5,970 nt of DNA from Collinsella sp. (GTDB taxonomy: Bacteria; Actinomycetota; Coriobacteriia; Coriobacteriales; Coriobacteriaceae), in assembly GCA_031295725.1 (NCBI GenBank), contig JAUMNV010000187.1:1-5970 (forward strand), given 5' to 3'. Both the position numbers and the translations under genes were made by a program. Below the pieces are notes generated by a model. The model saw only the letters and a program-made list of their open reading frames with translations. It was not told where the DNA came from and did no database searches. Below, in pieces: positions 1 to 5,970 of the stretch (position 1 is its first letter; each line of letters begins with the position of its first letter).

Positions 1-550
1 CACCGCCGGAAAGATCGGTACGACCGTGGCTGCCCGGGAAAAGCGTGTCGCCCACAAAGGCGATGTTCCCCTGCTCGGTCGCGGCGAACAGGACGATGCC
101 GCCCGGCGTATGCCCCGGCGTCTCGATCACCTGCAGGCAGACGTCGCCCACCTCGATTGTATCGCCCTCGGCAAGCAAACGCGTCGGCTCACCCGGATCG
201 GGCGTCTCGATACCCCACATGGCGCGCTGCTCCTCGATATTTGCGCGAGGTACCGTCACGTCCTTAGCGCACAACTCATATAGTGCGCTGTCGCCAACGA
301 CAGCTCGAACCCCGGCAACCCCGCCAACATGGTCGGCATGACCGTGCGTGCAGACAGAGCCGAGTACGCGCACCTCAGGATGCGCGGTGTGGATATGCTC
401 CACAAGACGCTCGCCCTCCCACGCCGGGTCGACGATTAAGCACTCGTCATTCGAAATCACGGCGTAGCTGTTGGTCTGAATCGGGCCGTTGACGAGCGCC
501 TCAATCGAAGCCGCGCCTCGGGGTGTCAGGTCCAAAGTCATATCGTCCAT
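1..550 (-). CDS. Metallo-beta-lactamase-fold hydrolase, glyoxalase II-like (3' end cut by window edge)
   Basis: The frame is open from ATG at 550 to the window edge, giving 183 residues with no stop. It shows the zinc-binding THGHADH motif of the metallo-beta-lactamase fold at residues 68-74 (H69, H71, D73, H74), a third metal ligand H147 in TPGHTPGG, and the bridging aspartate D168 in VGDTLF. These are followed by GSHGRTDLSGG, typical of the small GloB/YcbL-like subgroup. Members of that subgroup are about 200-215 residues, so perhaps 25-30 residues, including the last metal-binding histidine, lie outside the window. The N-terminal NGPIQTNSY segment also fits the subgroup. Likely cytoplasmic; no signal peptide is seen. 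Such proteins hydrolyse thioesters such as S-lactoylglutathione, or related substrates, but the substrate here cannot be read from sequence. The ATG at 550 is preferred over ATG at 541 because an AAGGAGGG ribosome binding site sits 7 bases upstream. Family is confident; exact function is not. Confidence 0.9.
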   Translation of the reverse strand, partial: MDDMTLDLTPRGAASIEALVNGPIQTNSYAVISNDECLIVDPAWEGERLVEHIHTAHPEVRVLGSVCTHGHADHVGGVAGVRAVVGDSALYELCAKDVTVPRANIEEQRAMWGIETPDPGEPTRLLAEGDTIEVGDVCLQVIETPGHTPGGIVLFAATEQGNIAFVGDTLFPGSHGRTDLSGG

Positions 551-557
551 GCGCGTA

Positions 558-565
558 CCCTCCTT
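558..565 (-). promoter_or_regulatory. Shine-Dalgarno site of the hydrolase gene
   Basis: The minus strand reads AAGGAGGG, a near-perfect anti-16S match, ending 7 bases before the ATG at 550. It fixes that start over the in-frame ATG at 541. The site begins only 6 bases after the inverted repeat at 572-605. Confidence 0.85.
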
Positions 566-567
566 CT

Positions 568-605
568 AAAATACGTTCGAGGCACCAAACGATGCCTCGA
601 ACGTA
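568..605 (-). terminator. Inverted repeat with T run after rel; probable intrinsic terminator or leader hairpin
   Basis: Two perfectly complementary 13-base arms, at 593-605 and 572-584, enclose an 8-base loop (585-592). On the minus strand the second arm ends in A and runs into TTTTAG, so the orientation suits termination of transcripts arriving from rel, whose stop codon ends at 639. The plus-strand side has no T run. The stem is perfect but only about half G+C and the T run is only four bases, so termination may be partial. The structure could instead act as an mRNA processing or stabilising hairpin between rel and the hydrolase gene. Confidence 0.7.
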
Positions 606-638
606 ACCAATATCTATGATGCTGAGAGGCTCTCGCAC

Positions 639-2999
639 CTACACACGGCGCTTGAGCTGAGCTCCGCCTTCGCCGGGCATCAGGCGGCGAGCGTCGTAGA
701 CCGAATCGACACTGCTGATGGAAGCCAGCAGCGGATCCAGACCGCTCGCGTCCGAGATCTCGACCATGAAGCGCAGGGTTGCAATACCCTCGCGGTTGGT
801 CGACGTGGCGGCAGAAAGGATATTGCCGCCCGCATCGCCAATGGCAATGGTGACATCCTTGAGCAGGCCCATGCGGTCCAAGCACTCGACCACGATCTCG
901 ACCTGGAAGAGGGTGTCGGCAGCGCCGTCCCACTCCACATCGATCATGCGCTCGGGATGTTCCATAAGACCCTTGACGTTGGGGCAGTTGGCGCGATGCA
1001 CCGAGACGCCGCGACCGCGCGTGATGAAGCCGACGATGTCGTCGCCCGTCACGGGGTTGCAGCAATGAGCCAGACGGACCAGCAGGCCGCTGTTGCTCTC
1101 GCCCTTGACGATAATGCCGTTACTGGCGCTCTTGCCGCGCTTTTGCGGCTTGCGGTTGGAGCCTCGGGCCGGCTGCTTGACGACCTCGGCAATGGCTTCG
1201 GTCTTGGTGAGCTGCTCCTCGGGCTTGGGGTCCAAGATTTGCTCGACCTTGTTACCCACAGCGCGCGGGGCAACCTTGCCGGCGCCGACGGCGGCAAACA
1301 AGTCCTCGAGCTGCTTGTAGTTAAACTGCTCCGCCACGGCGTTGAGCGCACGCGTGGATCGCGGCGTAGAGATGCCATACCCGCGCTTGCGCAGGTCCTT
1401 GGCCAGTATATCGCGACCGGCGGCAGCGTCGTCGTCCTTGGTCGCGGCGGCAAAATAGCGGCGGATCTTTGACTTGGCGGAAGGCGTCTTAACAATCTTG
1501 AGCCAATCGCGCGACGGCTTGGAACTCTTGTTGGTCAGGATTTCAACGCGGTCGCCCGTCTTGATCTCGTGCGTGAGCGGGGCCACCGCACCGTTGATCT
1601 TAGCGCCGACGCAGTGGTTTCCCACCTCGGTGTGAACGGCGTAGGCAAAGTCGAGCGGCGTGGAGCCGGCACGAAGCGCCATGACCTCGCCCTTGGGCGT
1701 AAAGACGAAGATCTCCTGATCGAAGAGGTCGACCTTCAGCGAATGCAGGTATTCCTTGGCGTCGGTGATCTCATCAGACGCAGCCCAATCGAGCGAATGT
1801 TTGAGCCAGTTAATTTGGTCGTCCAGACGCTGGGCATCATTGGTCTTAGACGCAGACGATCCGCCCGACTTCTTATAGAGCCAGTGGGCGGCAATGCCGT
1901 ACTCGGCCTGCTCATGCATCTCATAGGTTCGAATCTGAATCTCGAGCGGGCGGGCCGTGGGGCCGATAACCGTCGTATGGAGCGACTGGTAGTTATTGAC
2001 CTTGGGCATGGCGATATAGTCTTTAAAGCGACCGGGCATGGGGTGCCACAGCGTATGCACCGCGCCGAGCGTGGAGTAGCAATCGCGCACCGAATGCGTG
2101 ATGACGCGCAGTGCCACCAGGTCGTAGATCTCGGAGAACTCCTTGCCCTTGCGCTTCATCTTTTGGTAGATGGACCAATAGTGCTTGGAACGGCCGTTGA
2201 TCTGGAAGTCCTCCAGGCCAATGCGGTTGAGCTCATCGGTGAGCGTCTTGATGGTCTCGGCCAGATAACGCTCACGGACCTCACGCGACTCCGCCACCAT
2301 GCGCGCGATGCGCTGGTAGGCGTCGGGCTCAAGGTAGAAGAAGGACAGGTCCTCGAGCTCCCATTTAATGGAGCTCATGCCCAGACGGTCGGCCAGGGGC
2401 GCATACACATCCATGGTCTCGCGAGCCTTAAACAGGCGACGGTCCTCACGCAGGGCTGCAAGGGTGCGCATGTTGTGCAGACGGTCGGCAAGCTTAACGA
2501 TGATGACGCGGATGTCCTTGGACATGGCGAGGAACATCTTGCGCAGCGTGAGGGCCTGCTTCTCGTCCATGCTGTCGACTTCGATGTTGGTGAGCTTGGT
2601 CACGCCATCGACGAGTTCGGCCACCGTATCGCCAAACAGGCCGGAAACATCGGCAAGCGAGGTCTCGGTATCCTCGACGGTATCGTGCAGCAGCGCGGCG
2701 CACACCACATCGCAGTCCATTTTGAGATCGGCCAAAATGATGGCAACCTCGACGGGATGGTTAATGTACATCTCGCCCGAACGGCGCTTTTGGTTGCAGT
2801 GCTTCTCGGCGGCAAAGCAGTAGGCCTGCTCCACCTTGGAGAAGTCGTCCTCATTCATATATTTGAGGCACAGGCGCTCCAGCTTGTCGTAGCTGTCCGC
2901 CATAATCTCGGGCGGCAGCTCATCGGCATGCTTATAGTGCTCCATCTCCGAAAAAGGCTGGAGGGTGGAATCATGGGCGGTACGGGCTGCGGCATCCAT
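639..2999 (-). CDS. rel: Bifunctional (p)ppGpp synthetase/hydrolase Rel (RelA/SpoT family)
   Basis: This is a complete 786-residue long RelA/SpoT homologue, of usual length. It makes (p)ppGpp from ATP and GDP/GTP on starved ribosomes and degrades it, setting the stringent response. Domains in order: HD hydrolase (about 55-210) with H81, H105-D106, E109-D110 and D172 of ADRLHN, so the Mn-dependent hydrolase centre looks intact; synthetase (about 265-375) with RSKHYWSIYQKM, PGRFKDYIA, YQSLHT (337-342) and EIQIRT (353-358); TGS (about 428-490); a helical region; a basic linker (about 590-628); a zinc-finger/conserved-cysteine domain with C646, C647, H668 and C672; and a C-terminal ACT domain (about 695-775). 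The RFKD motif (324-327) is the basic RXKD form of bifunctional enzymes rather than the EXDD form of synthetase-only RelA. ATG at 2999 is chosen because a GGGGAAGGGG ribosome binding site lies 6 bases upstream; the ATG at 2945 (residue 19) has no properly spaced site. It lies 15 bases after the recJ fusion gene, as in an operon. Confidence 0.97.
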   Translation of the reverse strand: MDAAARTAHDSTLQPFSEMEHYKHADELPPEIMADSYDKLERLCLKYMNEDDFSKVEQAYCFAAEKHCNQKRRSGEMYINHPVEVAIILADLKMDCDVVCAALLHDTVEDTETSLADVSGLFGDTVAELVDGVTKLTNIEVDSMDEKQALTLRKMFLAMSKDIRVIIVKLADRLHNMRTLAALREDRRLFKARETMDVYAPLADRLGMSSIKWELEDLSFFYLEPDAYQRIARMVAESREVRERYLAETIKTLTDELNRIGLEDFQINGRSKHYWSIYQKMKRKGKEFSEIYDLVALRVITHSVRDCYSTLGAVHTLWHPMPGRFKDYIAMPKVNNYQSLHTTVIGPTARPLEIQIRTYEMHEQAEYGIAAHWLYKKSGGSSASKTNDAQRLDDQINWLKHSLDWAASDEITDAKEYLHSLKVDLFDQEIFVFTPKGEVMALRAGSTPLDFAYAVHTEVGNHCVGAKINGAVAPLTHEIKTGDRVEILTNKSSKPSRDWLKIVKTPSAKSKIRRYFAAATKDDDAAAGRDILAKDLRKRGYGISTPRSTRALNAVAEQFNYKQLEDLFAAVGAGKVAPRAVGNKVEQILDPKPEEQLTKTEAIAEVVKQPARGSNRKPQKRGKSASNGIIVKGESNSGLLVRLAHCCNPVTGDDIVGFITRGRGVSVHRANCPNVKGLMEHPERMIDVEWDGAADTLFQVEIVVECLDRMGLLKDVTIAIGDAGGNILSAATSTNREGIATLRFMVEISDASGLDPLLASISSVDSVYDARRLMPGEGGAQLKRRV

Positions 3000-3005
3000 C
3001 GAGGT

Positions 3006-3015
3006 CCCCTTCCCC
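3006..3015 (-). promoter_or_regulatory. Shine-Dalgarno site of rel, overlapping the upstream stop codon
   Basis: The minus strand reads GGGGAAGGGG, with the last G 6 bases before the rel ATG at 2999. Its first G is the last base of the TAG stop (3017-3015) of the RecJ-helicase gene. Ribosomes finishing that gene therefore sit on the rel initiation region, which suggests translational coupling. Confidence 0.75.
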
Positions 3016-5970
3016 TAGGCCCGCGGAACGATCGGGCGGTTAACTTTGGCTAGCATATCAGAAGCGCACGAATCGAGTGCCCAGCTCCGAAAAGCCGAGA
3101 ACTCCATGCGCGAGCGCAAGCCCTCCAAATAGCGAATCGACCTGCTCAATTGCACGCGGCCGGGATTTTCGGCCATCGCGATGCGACGAGTGTCGTCAAA
3201 CCCCGAAACGCGACAGAAACCAAGCTCTTCGAAGATTCCCAGGCCACTTTCCACCGAGCGCTCGTCGACCGGCGTGCGCGCATCGATGGCAAGGCACATC
3301 TGCGCGATGTCGATATCGCTCGCGCTAAAGGAATCGTCCCCGGTCTTGCCGCGGTTGGAGCGCCACATGGTCTGCAACGCACGATAGAGCGTGACGAGCT
3401 CGTCGCGCTCGGGCGCATAGCAGTCGAGTAGGCGCTCGTTAATGCGGGCATCGCGCGACGAATAGAGCAGATGGATCACGGCGGGCTGGCCATCGCGACC
3501 GGCGCGGCCACTCATCTGGTTAAACTCAATGCCGCCAAACGGCATGTGATAGAGCACGACATGACGAATATCGGGAAGGTTGACGCCCTCGCCAAAGGCA
3601 GATGTCGAGACAATGCAGCTGAGGCTGCCGTCTCGAAACGCCTCCTCTACGCGATGGCGGTCGGTGCGCGTAAGGCCCGCGTTGTAAAAGGCGATATGCG
3701 ACGCGCAGTCGGGAACGCGTTTGCGTAGCGTCTTGGCAAGCGCCACGGACTGATCACGCGAGTTGACGTAGATGACGGTCTTCTCCCCCGTCGCGACGAT
3801 GGACACCAGGCGGTTTTCGCGGCTCGCAAGATCGCGGTCGTCCTCGAGCTGCAAGTTCTCGCGCACGGTCTCGTCGACCACCGTACGGGCAATCGGCAGC
3901 ACGCGGGCAAGCTCCGCCACGACCGGAGCCGTCGCGGTGGCCGTCGCCGCCATAACGACCGGATCGCCCAGGGCCTTGAGGATATCGGGCATGTCGAGGT
4001 ATGCGCTCCGGTCGCCGCCCTTGGCAAGACCGGCATGATGCGCCTCATCGATAACGACAAAGCCGATGCGGCCCGAACGCGCGAAGCGGTCACGGTGGAT
4101 AGATAGGAACTCGGGCGTCGTGAGCACGATACCGGTGCGGCCCGAAGCTAGGCCGGCGAACACGTCATCGCGTGCGGCCTCCACGGTCTCGCCGGTCAGC
4201 ACGCCAACGCCAATGCCAAGCGATGCCATCGTCGACGAGAGGTGATAGGCCTGGTCGGCAACAAGTGCACGCAGCGGATAGACAAAGATGCTCGCACGTC
4301 CGCGAAGCACCGCCTCACGCGCGGCATGCACATGGAAGATGAGCGACTTGCCGCGCCCCGTTCCCATAACGGCCAGAACACTTTGGTGATCGGCCAGGGC
4401 ATCGAGCGCCTCGACCTGCGCGCGATGTGGCTGGTTCGAGCCGATAAAGCTATGGATAAGCGAGCGCGTGAGCTCGGTATAGGAAAGCTGGGCGAGCGTC
4501 TCGCGCTTGCGCGACTCCAAGCGCAGGCCGGAATCCGCCGGCTGCACGCCACGACGAAGCTCGCATGCCGGATCGTCGACGCTGGGCAGCGTGGTATCGC
4601 GGACCAGAACATCCTTGACCATGAGCTTGGGCTTCACACGACCCTGCCAATGCTCGGCAACGGCCTCGAACACCAAGTCGACAGCGCTATCGCAGTTGAT
4701 GAGCTTATCGATTTGCGGCACGCGGAACATAATAGCCGGCACACTCGCGGCGCCATCGGTCGCCACAAAGCGCATGTGCTCGCCGGTCTTACCCACCACG
4801 GCGCGATCACACATCGTCACGCCCTCGGCAGCCAGCAGCGGCACCTTATTACCCTGGCCAAACGGCTCAAGGCGGGAAATCTGCTCGATGGTCTCGATAT
4901 TCAATTCGGAAAGGTCGACCGTGGCGGCAACCTCGTCGGTGTCCTCAAAGTCCTCGGCGGGAAGCTCGGACAACACGACGGAAAGGCGACGGCGGAACTC
5001 ATCGAGCTTGGATGCCTCGATGGTCACACCCACCGCACCGGCATGTCCGCCGCGACGAATCATCAGGTCGGAACAGCGTTCGATGGCGTCAAACAGGTTA
5101 ACTTTGCCCACCGAGCGACCAGAGCCGCGCGCGATACCGTCCTCGATCGAGAACAGCAGCGCCGGCACGTGGTAGCGGTTGGTCAGACGGCTTGCCACGA
5201 TGCCCTTGACGCCCTCGTGCCAACCTTCGCCGCCCACGACGATCGCGCGTCCGCCGTCATAGGTCTCCTCGACCTTTGCCATGGCATCGCGCGTGAGCTC
5301 CGCCTCGATCTCACGGCGCTGGCGGTTGATTTCCTCGAGCTCAGCCGCCAGTGCGCTTGCTTCGATGGGATCGCGGGCAAGCAGCAGGTCGAGCGCCAGC
5401 TTGGGATCAGCCATGCGACCGGCAGCGTTTAAGCGGGGAATGAGCGAGAATGACAGGCCATCCGCCGTAATGCTCGAAAGGTCCGCCTTGGCGAGCGCGG
5501 CAAGCGCGATATAGCCCGGGCGAGCGGTTACGCGCATCTGCTGGATGCCCTCGGCAACCAGCGCGCGATTCTCGGGCGTGAGCGGCATCATGTCGGACAC
5601 GGTGCCCAGCGCCGCGACCTCGATTAGCGAACGCCAATACGACGGCTTGCCCAGACGTTCGCCCAGGACTTGCACCAACTTGAGTGCCACGCCGGCACCG
5701 GCAAGCTCACGCGAAGGACCATCGTCCTCGAGCTTAGGGTCGGTCAGGGGTACGCCCTGCGGCACCTGATCGGAGGGCTCGTGATGGTCCGTGACCACCA
5801 AATCGATCCCCAGGCTCTTCAGATAGGAAACCTCTTCCTTGGCGGCAATGCCGTTATCGACGGTCACGATCAGCTGGGGGCGAGCGAGCTCGTTAACGCG
5901 GTCGAGCGCCGCGCGCGAAAGACCGTAGCCCTCATCAAAGCGATGCGGAATAAACGGCGTGACATCGGCG
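3015..5970 (-). CDS. recJ: RecJ single-strand exonuclease fused to a RecQ-like DEAH helicase (5' end cut by window edge)
   Basis: One uninterrupted frame enters at the right edge and ends with TAG at 3017-3015: 984 residues are visible (numbered here from the codon at 5969-5967). The GTG at 5867 is not the start: conserved RecJ sequence (IPHRFDEGYGLS, then LIVTVDNGI) runs through it. By comparison with E. coli RecJ (577 residues) roughly 100 residues are missing, including the first metal-binding motif (DxDxDG). RecJ half, about 1-460: VTVDNG (35-40), DHH (61-63), LAGAGVALKL (89-98), LNAAGR (180-185), the DHHA1 motif GGHAGAVG (307-314), then an OB-like domain with LEPFGQGN. After a linker (about 460-505) comes an SF2 helicase: PHRAQVEAL, Walker A MGTGRGKS (535-542), YPLRAL, TTPEF, Walker B DEAH (641-644), TATAT, and RecQ-like motifs V/VI ending QMSGRAGRDG (818-827). 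A C-terminal region (about 860-984) may be a winged helix. The RecJ half degrades 5' ends of single-stranded DNA; the helicase half probably unwinds DNA to feed it, which is inferred. First of an apparent operon with rel. Confidence 0.93.
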   Translation of the reverse strand, partial: ADVTPFIPHRFDEGYGLSRAALDRVNELARPQLIVTVDNGIAAKEEVSYLKSLGIDLVVTDHHEPSDQVPQGVPLTDPKLEDDGPSRELAGAGVALKLVQVLGERLGKPSYWRSLIEVAALGTVSDMMPLTPENRALVAEGIQQMRVTARPGYIALAALAKADLSSITADGLSFSLIPRLNAAGRMADPKLALDLLLARDPIEASALAAELEEINRQRREIEAELTRDAMAKVEETYDGGRAIVVGGEGWHEGVKGIVASRLTNRYHVPALLFSIEDGIARGSGRSVGKVNLFDAIERCSDLMIRRGGHAGAVGVTIEASKLDEFRRRLSVVLSELPAEDFEDTDEVAATVDLSELNIETIEQISRLEPFGQGNKVPLLAAEGVTMCDRAVVGKTGEHMRFVATDGAASVPAIMFRVPQIDKLINCDSAVDLVFEAVAEHWQGRVKPKLMVKDVLVRDTTLPSVDDPACELRRGVQPADSGLRLESRKRETLAQLSYTELTRSLIHSFIGSNQPHRAQVEALDALADHQSVLAVMGTGRGKSLIFHVHAAREAVLRGRASIFVYPLRALVADQAYHLSSTMASLGIGVGVLTGETVEAARDDVFAGLASGRTGIVLTTPEFLSIHRDRFARSGRIGFVVIDEAHHAGLAKGGDRSAYLDMPDILKALGDPVVMAATATATAPVVAELARVLPIARTVVDETVRENLQLEDDRDLASRENRLVSIVATGEKTVIYVNSRDQSVALAKTLRKRVPDCASHIAFYNAGLTRTDRHRVEEAFRDGSLSCIVSTSAFGEGVNLPDIRHVVLYHMPFGGIEFNQMSGRAGRDGQPAVIHLLYSSRDARINERLLDCYAPERDELVTLYRALQTMWRSNRGKTGDDSFSASDIDIAQMCLAIDARTPVDERSVESGLGIFEELGFCRVSGFDDTRRIAMAENPGRVQLSRSIRYLEGLRSRMEFSAFRSWALDSCASDMLAKVNRPIVPRA

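Larger units (their letters stand above)
551..638. other. Intergenic gap between rel and the hydrolase gene
   Basis: This 88-base gap holds the inverted repeat and the Shine-Dalgarno site. No convincing -35/-10 pair was found on the minus strand: the rel-proximal part contains AT-rich bases (CATAGATATTGG in minus-strand reading), but no well-spaced -35 partner was found. No small gene or tRNA was seen. Confidence 0.6.

Noticed and set aside
26..492. Several plus-strand open frames of 69-98 residues at the left edge
   Set aside because: They oppose the hydrolase gene, whose minus-strand frame has all the expected metal-binding motifs; their products are Arg-rich and motif-free.
624..634. Small palindrome GAGAGGCTCTC just after the rel stop
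   Set aside because: The arms are five bases with a one-base centre, which cannot form a stable hairpin; no regulator site is recognised and it may be chance.
2943..2945. Alternative rel start at residue 19 (MEHYKH)
   Set aside because: The only purine-rich stretch upstream (CGGAG) directly abuts the ATG with no spacer, whereas the ATG at 2999 has a well-placed ribosome binding site.
1569..3053. A 494-residue open frame on the plus strand opposite rel
   Set aside because: It lies antisense to a complete, motif-verified rel. Long antisense frames are expected in G+C-rich genes with biased third positions, and the translation shows no recognisable family motif.
4242..5432. A 396-residue open frame on the plus strand opposite the RecJ-helicase gene
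   Set aside because: It spans the antisense of the RecJ/helicase linker and DHHA1/OB region, has no recognisable domain, and is explained as a codon-bias shadow.
5865..5867. GTG as a possible start codon for RecJ
   Set aside because: The upstream frame stays open to the window edge and encodes conserved RecJ residues (IPHRFDEGYGLS, LIVTVDNGI), so this GTG is an internal valine.

Overview
The window carries three genes, all on the minus strand, in the order of transcription (high to low coordinates): a RecJ-type exonuclease fused to a RecQ-like helicase (5' end outside the window), a complete bifunctional Rel (p)ppGpp synthetase/hydrolase, and a metallo-beta-lactamase-fold hydrolase (3' end outside the window). 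The DNA is G+C-rich and tightly packed. Protein style and gene content suggest an actinobacterium of the Coriobacteriia type (Collinsella-like). That placement is inferred from general familiarity, without a database search.

Layout: positions 5970-3015 encode the RecJ/helicase fusion. Only 15 bases separate its stop from the rel start, and the rel ribosome binding site touches the recJ stop codon, so the two genes are almost certainly co-transcribed and probably translationally coupled. rel spans 2999-639. An 88-base gap (551-638) follows, holding a perfect 13-bp inverted repeat with a short T run, placed as a rel terminator but ending only 6 bases before the Shine-Dalgarno of the next gene. 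The hydrolase starts at 550 and runs off the left edge.

Functionally the window pairs DNA repair (RecJ end resection coupled to unwinding in one polypeptide) with stringent-response control (Rel). The recJ-rel-hydrolase order resembles the recJ-apt-rel-dtd-hydrolase-hisS-aspS neighbourhood known from many Gram-positive bacteria, but apt and dtd are not at their usual places here. The most notable item is the RecJ-helicase fusion, whose helicase half keeps the ATPase motifs but lacks two RecQ hallmarks. No tRNA, rRNA, CRISPR array, insertion sequence or phage gene was seen. The plus strand carries long open frames, but these read as shadows of the minus-strand genes.
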